This document shows positions 33,395 to 42,999 of a stretch of 64,000 nucleotides of DNA, one piece after another (the first letter of the stretch is position 1; every line of letters begins with the position of its first letter). Source of the stretch: Spongilla lacustris (lineage: Eukaryota > Porifera > Demospongiae > Spongillida > Spongillidae); assembly GCA_949361645.1 (NCBI GenBank), contig OX442419.1:5156173-5220172 (forward strand). Direction: 5' to 3'. The notes under the pieces are model-generated. The model was not told where the DNA came from, searched no databases, and was given only the letters and a program-made list of their open reading frames with translations. The translations under genes were made by a program, and so were the position numbers.

Positions 33395-35402
33395 ATTGTT
33401 TTCCTATACTGTTCTTCCTACCTACAGCGTTCTCATTATGTCATCCAAACTAATAACATCTGCACAGCTGAACAGTGATGATAATGATAGCTCATTACTG
33501 AAGTACGTGTCTCAATAATAAAAAAGCACTATCAGACAAGATCTTTATTAGTTAATCAGCTCACAATCTTTTTATAATTTGCTAATCATTAGCCAATAAG
33601 GTGAAGTGCAGAAGGCACATGAATCTATTATTGGGACACATACCATGCTAAGTAAAGGCAGGCGGTGAAATGTCTGCATCCGAATGTTTCTTATAATATT
33701 ATTCAGTACCGTTTGAATGGGACATACTGGCAACATTTTTGGTCTAGGAAAGCTGATGCTTACAAGCAATATAGATTATTAAATTTATAAATCATATGGA
33801 TTATGCTAAATAACAAACTGATTAATGGATCAGGGAATTACCTATATACCAATCAACACTGTCAGAGGATGTAACAGTAAGTGGCAATTACTTCCAATGC
33901 GTGTGTGTACTTTCCGTAACTGATCAGTAATTACATGTAAGCTTAAGGTTCATCTTCGCCACTTGTCCAATTAACACTCCATGCAACATGGGGGATTTAG
34001 GCGGTACAGGTTGCTATCGAACAGGCTTGGGTAGTAAAAGGACATCCATGTTTGGGAATAACCTTTGCATTATATAACCTTATTCCTGAAGTATGCCAGG
34101 CACGACAAACAATGTGAATTTGTGTTTATGTGACATTACTATATACACTCAGACTATATGGATCCTATTTATCTCAATATATTTCAGACTCTCATATCAG
34201 ATTTCAGCCATGCATTATATATATATATTTAATGAAATGCTCGTGTATGTGCTAAGTAATGCTTTCAACTGGTGAACAAGAGCTCCACTTGCCGAGTACA
34301 GTGTGTGATACGAAAATACCACCAGTCCACCACTTCATACCCATATCATATTGGGGTTGCATAAAAGGTTTCCCAGCTTTGAAATAAATGTAATATATTA
34401 ATATGCACAAGTAGGTTACCAGAATACAATGTTATACAAATTCCAACAGTGGTCAGTACCATTTCAGGTGCATTCAGCAAAAAAGTGTTCCTCCATCATG
34501 GATGTGCACTAATTTTATCAATCTGTGTAAGTAGCAAGTAGATTGTGATATTATTTATCTTGGTGCGAATTATTGGCCAGCGTTTAGCTACTAGTACTGA
34601 CTATGAATCTATGATACCGGCTCATTCAAGGCCTTTTTAAAAATCATCTTCTTATATTGCTTCGAAACTTGCCTAAACTTTAAATAGCAAGTTTGCACCA
34701 TAGTTGTTAACGTTTGACATCAGTCATGACATGAACTGTTCAACGTTTTATCCGAAACTACTTACCAGTATCAAATGAATTCACCGTAGACCACAAAGCC
34801 ACGTGCGCGTATTAAAATGGCGTCGCGACAACAACAAACGCTCGCAGTCCGACCTGGCAGACCAGGGTGCGAAAAGCACATGAACACTGCAGAAATACTC
34901 CGTTGTGGAAATTTGGAGTCATCATTAAGCCGGTACATGATGAAACCCGAGCTCACAGCGACCTAATTGGTATTAACGTGTTTAATATTAACAGATGACG
35001 AGGAAAGGGGCTCAGATTTGTTTGTGGATCTGATCACATGCAACATTTGGGATCACGTAAGTCAAGCGCATGTAAGAGACAGTGGTTGTTCTGAAAGATG
35101 AAATGGGAAGACACGTGGTATCACCTTGATTTACGTGCATTATTCCCCTTCATTAATTTCACTATGTAAGGTGCTGCACTATTAGTGTACTGCACGTAGC
35201 AGTAGGGTTTCTGAGCTTAGCTTCTGCTGATCATTACCCATGCAATGCAACAACATAGTTGATTACATCATTTCTGTGTTGTTTGGAAGTTAGGTGTTCT
35301 ATTTCAGTTTGGGGAGGCTGTATGACATTGATGAGCAATGTGGGTTGCATGGTAGAAGCACATGCAACTATCATTGTGTGCTATCTCTGGTCTGATGTCA
35401 TC
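33395..35402. repeat. Duplicated segment B, copy 2
   Basis: Counterpart of 19800-21842. Around 35397-35402 (TCATCCTAATCTCTT) it runs without interruption into family A, giving the unoccupied equivalent of the LTR-element insertion site. It lacks the hairpin seen at 20313-20414. Confidence 0.75.
34817..34966 (+). CDS. 49-codon open frame in duplicated segment B
   Basis: ATG at 34817 gives MASRQQQTLAVRPGRPGCEK and, further on, AEILRCGNLESSLSRYMMKP, stopping at TAA 34964-34966. The start is embedded in AAAATGGCG, a good animal start context, and composition is more GC-rich than its surroundings, as expected of a first exon. The other copy of segment B (21327 onward) keeps ATGGCGTCG and the GAAATACTC part but has a deletion and an early stop. 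It could be a small gene, a first exon or chance. No family is recognised. Confidence 0.3.
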   Translation: MASRQQQTLAVRPGRPGCEKHMNTAEILRCGNLESSLSRYMMKPELTAT

Positions 35403-35730
35403 CTAATCTCTTCCCCCCCCCCCTCCCCTTAGGAGATGAATTTGATGCTGTGTCAGTGTAGGGCATGGGATCCACCTACAGCATTGTGAACTTTCAGAGT
35501 GCATCAAAGTCAGGCTACACAACACAAGTTGATGCCCACTAAGTGATTGTGTGTGTGGGACTGTTGTGGATATGAGGATGGTAAGTGTTCTGTGTGGGGA
35601 AGCTATGTGATATATTGTATATGATGCATGTGTGAGGTATCATCATTTGTGCAATTGTGTGATATTCTCCCTCAAGAGTATTGAAATTAATTTGATGTTT
35701 AGGGCATGTGGTCCACCTTTGAGTTATTAC
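35403..35730. repeat. Dispersed repeat family A, short copy
   Basis: GTGTCAGTGTAGGGCATGGG, CCACCTACAGCATTGTG, GTCAGGCTACACAACACAAG and GTGGGACTGTTGTGGATATG match the flank of the LTR element at 26.3-26.45 kb. A second, shorter subrepeat ends near 35720. Confidence 0.7.
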
Positions 35731-36139
35731 GTGTGTGGACGAAAGTTGCTAAACGTGAACGAGACAGCACTTGCGAGTAACTTTAACGTGAACAAGACAG
35801 CACTCTTGTGGGTACTCACTTGTGCTTGCGTACATGCATATCAGTACTTTTTAACCAAGCCATGTAACTTATTACTTACGCATATGCATGTTGTTTATGC
35901 TGCATGCATATTAACCGCTAGAATGTTCACCTGCACCAAGTGCAGGTATAAGTATTGGGCTACCTGCGTGCTGAAAAAAGCAGCCTGTATATTTCAAACC
36001 CTGTAAATTCTACTAAGGGGTGCTCAAAGCTCCACGCGCACATACTGGCCAGACTGTCCATGCAGCATGGGTCATGTCCTCACCAAGGCAATAGTTATTC
36101 AGTAAATGGTGTACAGCGAGTGAAGGAATACATACATCA
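35731..36139. other. Non-coding stretch
   Basis: An approximate direct repeat GTGAACGAGACAGCACTTGC / GTGAACAAGACAGCACTC lies at 35755-35805. The 124-codon + frame across this region has no family-like motif. Confidence 0.35.
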
Positions 36140-36141
36140 TA

Positions 36142-36880
36142 TGGGACAGTTTCCGAGAAAATGGCCCTTCGTTTATGATTATAAAATCTTATAAAATTGC
36201 TTTGCATTTGAATCATAATAACTTCTGAATGGTTAAGGCTATCGACTTCCTATTTTCAACACTTCGTACCACACCATGTCCCTACGGTAAAATACATTTT
36301 GGGGTCTTGCACTTGCTCCGTGCCAGTATTGCAACGTCCGATATCCCACCGGGTTCAAACCCGCCATAACTTTCTGTAGGAGTAATCAAATCGCTTCAAA
36401 TTAGGTTTGTAGGTAGAGAGGTCCTATATCTATCGATTTGTTCTGTTCGTTAATTTTTATGCCATCGGTTACGGAGATACAGTTGAACAAACTACGTGCA
36501 TGTTTTCCTGCTTGATTCGCGCCAATGTTATAATCCCCGCCTCCCCATACATTGAGCGGAATGCAATTTGCCCAAATCTGTGGTGCGAATCGAGTGCGAA
36601 AATGTGCACGTAGTTTGTTCAACTGTATCTCCGTAATGGATGGATAAAAATTAATGAACAGAAAAAATAGATAGATATAGGACCTCTCTGCCTACAAACC
36701 GAATTTGAAGCGATTTGATTACTCCTACAGAAAGTTATGGCGGGTTTGAACCCGGTGGTGTGGTATGCAGTGTTGACAATAGGAAGTCAATAGCCTTAAC
36801 CGTTCAGAAGTTATTACGATTCAAATATTATAAGATTTTATAATTATAAACGAAGGGCCATTTTCTCGGAAACTGTTCCA
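36142..36880. mobile_element. 739-bp foldback element, TA-flanked
   Basis: The whole element is one imperfect palindrome. The left end TGGGACAGTTTCCGAGAAAA is answered by TTTTCTCGGAAACTGTTCCA at the right, with TA on both sides (36140-36141 and 36881-36882). Arms of about 330 bp match through AACTTCTGAATGGTTAAGGC, CCGGGTTCAAACCCGCCATA and CGGAGATACAGTTGAACAAA. The left arm has about 73 extra bases (36270-36342) absent from the right arm. No open frame of note. A diverged relative is at 59311-59800. Confidence 0.88.
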
Positions 36881-37667
36881 TATAATAATATATAGTCCAA
36901 TGTACACAGCGTATACAAACATAATGGAGAAAGGCTGTGTATAGAGTGCATTAAAAATGGCTGAGAGTTGTATCTTGCATGAAACATTAGCACATTTGCT
37001 TTTTTTTTACTCACACTAACTAACCGTTAATCTTCAGGCATTGGTTCTAGATCTAGAACATTAGTGGTCCTAGATCTAAAACTACTACATTTCAACTTCG
37101 AAATTAATTCAAATAAGCATTGTATATTTCAACTTATGGTCTCCAATCTTAGTTGGATAAATAGTAGTTAAGAAGAAAACACTTTAATGATAGATTGTCA
37201 CCTACGCATACATGTAGGCATTGCAAATCACTTTTTGTTTTCCAAACAGTGAACAAACAATTTAGCCAACGTTTGAAATAATGAGGATCAATTTACCAAA
37301 GAAGGCTACTAGCAAAGTGGCGGCAGAAAACAATGCCAACATGCTGCTAGGGCTGTGTATGCTGTTGGGGCACGCCACTCATTTAGCTGGAGTTGTTCCG
37401 ATTTGCAAAAAACTTACAAGAAGCATTCTTTGCTTTTTTAGGCAGATATAATTTTTAACTCTTTTTGCCAAACACACACGATTTCCTACCTTTCATTAGG
37501 ATTGTAGGCAATTTTTGTACACTCCTCCATCTTAATTGTGTATCTAAAGAGCCAATGGTAGAATGAGCTCCAAAGCAAATTAAAAACGAAGCCCTATGAT
37601 GTTACATTATTCAAGTTCAACATTTTATATGGTATTGAATGCAAGGACCATAGGTTGCAATAGAACA
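36881..37667. other. Non-coding, with a repeat of 29.69-29.79 kb
   Basis: 36907-37010 (AATGGAGAAAGGCTGTGTAT, ATGGCTGAGAGTTGTATCTT) matches 29700-29790. Apart from a TAGATCTAGAAC / TAGATCTAAAAC pair near 37050-37080, the rest shows nothing. Confidence 0.45.
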
Positions 37668-39268
37668 CCTACAGTTGAGAACATCACACTTGGCCTAAAT
37701 TTTTTTTTCATGTCTTCTCTCTTTGATTGTGATTATATCACCAACTGTAAAAGCTGAAGATAAAAAAATTATGCACTTGTATTAAATATATACTTAGCAA
37801 TGTGAACTTGAAAAATGAAATTATTTGTTATTGGTTAATAAACTATTTAGTGACACCCCTCCAAACCAACTTCTTTGTTGATTTTCTTCCTGAAAATGGA
37901 ATGGTTTTCAACAAAATTAGGTTTGTAGATACTTCATCACTGTCTTTAGCTTTTCAGTCTTACGCATCCAACTTTCGATCAATCGTTACAGTTTAAAACA
38001 CCAAAATGTAGCATTTTCGTTACCTTTTTTGTTCGTCAATTTGTGCTCTCCAGCAAGTGCGGAATCGCTCCAAATTTTCAATATATAGCGAGCGATACAT
38101 TTGATATAGAATCAGCCTCCTTAGGTACTTGTACCGTTCAACGCAACATACAAAAACAGCTCAAAGTTTAAAGCAGCTTGGCAACGTCGCCATTTTGAGA
38201 TATTTACTATGATAATAATCAATTTGTTAATAAACTATCGATGGTATTGTGGCTGAGGGCAGTGCAGACGACGTTGTTTTGGACGGTGGGAACGGTTCTT
38301 TTCAGAACCAATCAGAGGAAGCTTCAAGTAGCAAGCGCAGCTCTAGGCGCGCTAGTGTGGAAGCTATATCTGCGTGGGCAGAACTTAAGAAGAAAAGGAA
38401 ATCTCCGCGAGAAAATCGCACAACCGGAATTACCAAAGACCAGCGGGCAGAGAAAGGAAGAGAAGGAGCAAGTTGACTATAAAAGATGCATCTACAGATC
38501 AACTGGATGCCTTGTCTGAATTTATGCCTGATCGTACTGACTCCGATGCAAAGATCCTTGCTTTGCGTATGTATTACCTGGAGTTGAGCGATGGTGTCTC
38601 ATCAATTCAAGCTCAGGACAAAGTGAGCAGAAAAGAACCGTTCCCACCGTCCAAAACAACGTCGTCTGCACCGCCCTCAGCCATAATAGCATCGATAGTG
38701 TATTAACAAATTGATTATATTCATAGTAAATATCTCAAAATGGCGACGTTGCCAAGCTGCTTTAAACTTTGAGCTGTTTTTGTATGTTGCGTTGAACGGT
38801 ACAAGTACCTAAGGAGGCTGATTCTATATCAAATGTATCGCTCGCTATATATTGAAAATTTGGAGCGATTCCGCACTTGCTGGAGAGCACAAATTGACGA
38901 ACAAAAAAGGTAACGAAAATGCTACATTTTGGTGTTTTAAACTGTAACGATTGATCGAACGTTGGACGCGTAAGACTGAAAAGCTAAAGACAGTGATGAA
39001 GTATCTACAAACCTAATTTTGTTGAAAACCATTCCATTTTCAGGAAGAAAATCAACGAAGTAGTTGGTTTGGAGGGGTGTCACTAAATAGTTTATTAACC
39101 AATAACGTACATCAATAATTAATTTCATGTTTCAAGTTCACATTGCTAAGTATACATTTATAGCAAGTGCATAATTTTTTTATCTTCAGCTTTTACAGTT
39201 GGTGATATAATCACAATCAAAGAGAGAACACATGAAAAAAAAATTTAGGCCAAGTGTGATGTTCTCAA
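37668..39268. mobile_element. 1.6-kb element with about 636-bp inverted arms
   Basis: The left arm (37668-38303) and right arm (38630-39268) are near-perfect inverted copies. Outer ends read CTACAGTTGAGAACATCACA and its inverse (about 39250-39268). Inner ends read GGACGGTGGGAACGGTTCTT and its inverse. Landmarks inside the arms include CTAAATAGTTTATTAAC, TCAACAAAATTAGG and CTCAAAATGG. The loop (38304-38629) carries coding-like sequence. Matching frames in the two arms (WLINYLVTPLQTN at 37830 + and 39100 -) are mirror images and are probably not proteins. No TSD is clear at the ends I can define. Confidence 0.85.
38249..38640 (+). pseudogene. Coding-like segment inside the inverted repeat
   Basis: From 38249 the frame reads AEGSADDVVLDGGNGSF, then SKRSSRRASVEAISAWAELK and a lysine/arginine-rich stretch to a stop near 38474. 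A one-base shift at that point gives KDASTDQLDALSEFMPDRTD and ILALRMYYLELSDGVSS to the inner edge of the right arm. Both halves have the composition of a real protein (charged and helical, with serine-rich and acidic patches). In the left arm the start is GTG, while the mirror copy in the right arm has ATG (38684, minus strand), so the arm may contain the ancestral first codons. No family is recognised. It may be a captured host exon or the N-terminal part of a lost transposase. Confidence 0.45.
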
Positions 39269-39664
39269 CTGTACACGTAGGCTAAAACAGCACTTTTTGC
39301 CTACAAGGCTACATATAGGTGTTTGTTCGATCTACCATTAACAATTCATTTATTTTTCGATATTACTGTAGCAGAATGAGTTTTTTTTTGTAAATTAAGT
39401 GGAGAAAGTGAATCAGTTGTTTTTTTTTTGTTTTTTTTTTTTGCTTTTAACTTCACACCCATATGTGCTCTATTTCAGGGGACATACATTGTGCTTCAAA
39501 CTATAAATGATTGCATTTACATGAAGAGTAAAATTAGCATTCAGGAGGAGAATTTATATTTGAGCTAGCCATACCCAATTCTACTTGGCACTGTGAGTTT
39601 ATGAGCACTCTTTCCATTAACCAATTACATTTCATGTTTTTAATACACAAATGTAGGGTTATTT

Positions 39665-40583
39665 ATCACCACATCCACGAGAAACGCGGGGAAATTTAGT
39701 CTATTTTAGGGCAAACCGAAAAATGATTAATTCCCTCTAGATAGAATTGCTTGGTTTTAAATGGAGATTTCACTACATGTACTATTATGAGGCATGTTGC
39801 ATTTTTTGTATCTCAAACAGACATACCATTGGCTCGAAACATCATTGCATAGCTGATTGGTTCTAGCGTTATCGCGTAAGAGGTACAGATTTTTAAAATA
39901 ACATATTGCTTCTAGAGCATTACAATAAATGCGTAAAAATTGTATGAAACTATGGGAAAATGGTTTAAAATTATGGCTCTAAGTTATCAACTCTCACGGT
40001 CAGTGTGATATGCAGTGCAAGGTAATGAAATAAGAAAACAGCATTACCGCGAGTGAATTTTTGCGTGGGCGGACTTCAAGAATCTTTCTTCCTGTTTTAC
40101 TAAATAACATACCATGACTCTATCCAGACAGGTACAGACTGTATGTTTTGGTAGAACTTGCAAAACCTGCCTTTGCTGGCACTTTGGATGAGTGGACCAC
40201 GCCCCCTGTCTACTGCGAGCGAAAATGTCTTGTAACTTACTGCTGAAATCGAGTGCAATAGAAGCTTTGGCTTGTTTTTATGTACCCTCCTATAGTTGTA
40301 TAACCCAGCAATTTTGATTCAGTAATACTCAAGGTGGTGGGAAACATGACCCTGAAAAAAGTGTATGCGAGGGCATTTACCACATCACGTACCCATTCGA
40401 TATTTTCATGTAACAGGGAGTGATTTATAGAGCACCATTGTAGAAAAAGTAGAAATTACTATTTACAAATGGGTGAGCTTTCTGATCATATTTTTTTCCA
40501 GTCAAAAAAACGATAGGAGGGAATTATCAATATTCACAAATGCCCCAAAATTTCCCCGTGTCTCTCGTGGATGCGGTGTTGTA
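39665..40583. mobile_element. TIR element, about 920 bp
   Basis: Left end TCACCACATCCACGAGAAAC with CGGGGAAATTT; right end AAATTTCCCCGTGTCTCTCG with TGGATGCGGTGTTG. The inverted similarity extends about 80 bases inward (AATTCCCTC on both sides). TA lies next to both ends allowing a small indel. The interior has no transposase-like frame. Confidence 0.7.
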
Positions 40584-40879
40584 AAGTATTAAACATGGAT
40601 ATAAAATAGTAATTACACATACATACTTTGAATTGGTTAACCCTTTCTCATCACGGATTATTGAATACCATTATTGTGTTTGCAGCAATATTACTGCAAC
40701 CAACAGCAGTAGGAGCATTTCGAATGGCATGCTGTGCACTTTCATTGCACATAAGGTGTTGATTCAGTTTTCATCTGATACATTGGTTGTACATAATTAA
40801 TGGTGAGTAGTGTGACCACCATAGGCCTAAAATGCAGAGAAAAAATAATACATTTACATACATGTACATCTAGAAATAG
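40584..40879. other. Non-coding stretch
   Basis: Nothing recognised. Confidence 0.35.
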
Positions 40880-41460
40880 AATTATAGTTGCCTCCTCAAT
40901 GACTTCCTCTTCATTTGAATGTCGGCAAACTGTTCGCCCATCTTCTAGATATTCATTAAAAATCAGCTGGTGACCCAGTTTGCCAATGAATGCAATAAAG
41001 CTATCAACATCTTTGGGATCTGAAAAAGCCTGCTCAGACTCATATTTGTAGGCCATATAGGCATCGACAGTGCAGATCCCAAAAAATGGTTCCTAACATG
41101 TGATACCACCAACAGTCAGTGTACCATGTCACATTCCATTGCCAGCGAACCTTGGTGCAATATCAATTACACTAAAGTTTTCACAATCATGTGCGGTCGT
41201 TTGACATGCTACCTCTTATGGTGACATGGGTGAATGCTTGGCTGTGGAGCCGCAGTTTGATATGATGAATTTGCGGTTCTTGTTGGCCTGTATGGACAGT
41301 TGTTGCTTCAAGCAGAATGTGATCACCAATTCATATCCTCAGACTCTCCTGTAGCCCACATGGTTAATAAATGCTTAGGGAAACCTTTAGTTGCTCCATG
41401 GCTGTTTAGAGCCTCCAGTGTTTTCACAGAGGAAAAGGCACTATTGACATGTACAACATG
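40880..41460 (-). pseudogene. DDE_Tnp_1_7/piggyBac-like transposase remnant
   Basis: Minus-strand fragments fall in the order expected for this transposase type. First HVNSAFSSVKTLEALNSHG then TKGFPKHLL (about 41440-41360), where the aspartate usual in the first block (D-S-x-F-x-S) reads N. Then KNRKFIISNCGSTAKH (about 41290-41240), a degenerate NFSVIDIAPRF (about 41180), and FFGICTVDAYMAYKYE (about 41086-41040) followed by a helical AFIGKLGHQLIFNEYLEDGR. Frame changes and stops separate the blocks. Assignment is by motif memory and needs a profile search. Confidence 0.5.
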
Positions 41461-42029
41461 CAAGGATCCAAAATAGTGCTATGTTAATTGTAAGGTGCCC
41501 CCCCCCCCCCCCCCCCCCCCGTCATTGCATCACATGCAAGCCAATCTCATTCGTCCTTGTATGCGCTGAACATTTCTTATTTTACGAACACTAAAGGAAT
41601 TGTTTGTACATGAGGCATTGAGGTTAATAATAGCCTTTGTAAGGATTCTTAAGAGTTGTACTTCAGCGCAAAGCAGTTCAATAGCACCTTGGCATTACAT
41701 ATAGTAATTTTGAACATAGGACACCAAGACTAGGTACTTAATATTGCTTCAAGAAAATATGAGAAAAAAGTGTCCATTTATAATTGGTTGTAAAATCTAG
41801 GCTTCAAATTGATATTGGCACATACTTATCTGTTCCTAAGCTGAATTTGAAAGATAGGAAGGTAGCTATAGATGCCAGCTGTGCATGTAAAAAAAAAGGT
41901 CACAAAGGCTCTAACATAGAAAAAGATAATAGTCTTGTTTACATAAGTGGTTAGAATTGTGGTCAACACATAAAGCATGAAATCATTGAGGTCAAGAGTT
42001 AATAATTTATATCCTTACAAATGACCCTA
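41461..42029. other. Non-coding, with a poly-C run
   Basis: A pure C run lies at about 41497-41521. The rest shows nothing recognisable. Confidence 0.5.
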
Positions 42030-42253
42030 AATGTTCAGAACTAGGGTGGGTTTGTGTCCCTATGGTAGTGGAAACCTATGGGGCTTGGGGAAAGGAAGCC
42101 ACTACCATCATCTCCTCAGTAGCCTCCAGACTTGCTACCTCCACATGCCGGCCAAAATCAATCATACTCAACGAGATCTATGGTCAGCTGAATCTCAACC
42201 TGGTCTGTGCCAATGCCACAGCAGTCCTTTCTAGGATAGCTCCTCCGCCATAG
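42030..42253 (+). pseudogene. C-terminal fragment of the 1-3 kb RT family
   Basis: A + frame from 42062 reads VVETYGAWGKEATTIISSVA, ASRLATST and LNEIYGQLNLNLVCANATAV, then stops. The homologous place in the remnant at 3.0 kb reads VVESYGNWGLVKQ-like sequence in fragments. The piece is the extreme C terminus only, typical of a 5'-truncated non-LTR insertion. No poly-A tail is obvious downstream. Confidence 0.6.
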
Positions 42254-42999
42254 ACCTAACTTTCACATATAATGTGTTTATTGTCTTCCTTGTATTATCT
42301 ATGTATTTTTACATATGTTAGTATGTTTAGTATTTTGTTTCTGAAACTCATACACATGTGTGATGGATTGGCTAAGATTGACCCCTCTACGTGTTCTGCA
42401 CTACCACTAAAGTAATTAAGGAAGTAATTTCATTGGACCCGCCCCCCAGTCACAAACTTGTTCTCTTTGATTGCTTGTATCACCGGCTCCTTGTCACTGC
42501 TGAGGGTAGTTTCACTTTCCAAATGACTAAAAGAGGCCTTCGGCATCCTCATCAAGATTGCAACACTTCCGCTTTCTGTACTGTCGCATCACTCTAACTA
42601 AGCCTTCTTTATCAATGCCCCGAACTGTTTCATCCATGGTTGTGCCATCCGACCACTTTATGCGATTCCGACATTGGTGACCTGCTCCGATGACCTGTGC
42701 AACACTTCTAGAACAATTCTGATTCTTTTTATTTCATTTTAAATTTTTCCTACAACAGCATCACCAACGATGAAGTTGTTTCCCATTTTCGCTGTAATGC
42801 CCACAAATTGATGGATGTGCAATGTCTGGATGCTTTCATCTTGTGACACAAGATGAAAGATAATGGAAAACCAAGTAGCATGCACTAAATACTAAATAAG
42901 ACGAAACATTGTTGGAGTTTTAAAAGCAGCCAATTGTTATTTTCAGCACCTTAGTTAGTCCTAGGGCGATTGGAGGTTAAAAAGGTTGAAGTATATTAT
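42254..42999. other. Non-coding stretch, possible decayed element
   Basis: Nothing firm. The + frame at 42391-42597 (HPHQDCNTSAFCTVAS) is short and unsupported. Confidence 0.3.

Noticed and set aside
36343..36362. tRNA-like B box (GGTTCAAACCC) suggesting a tRNA or SINE
   Set aside because: It is part of a foldback arm, is itself a palindrome, and no A box, cloverleaf or SINE tail is visible.
37802..39128. Two similar frames containing WLINYLVTPLQTN on opposite strands as duplicate genes
   Set aside because: They are the two arms of one inverted repeat, so identity is structural rather than evidence of coding.
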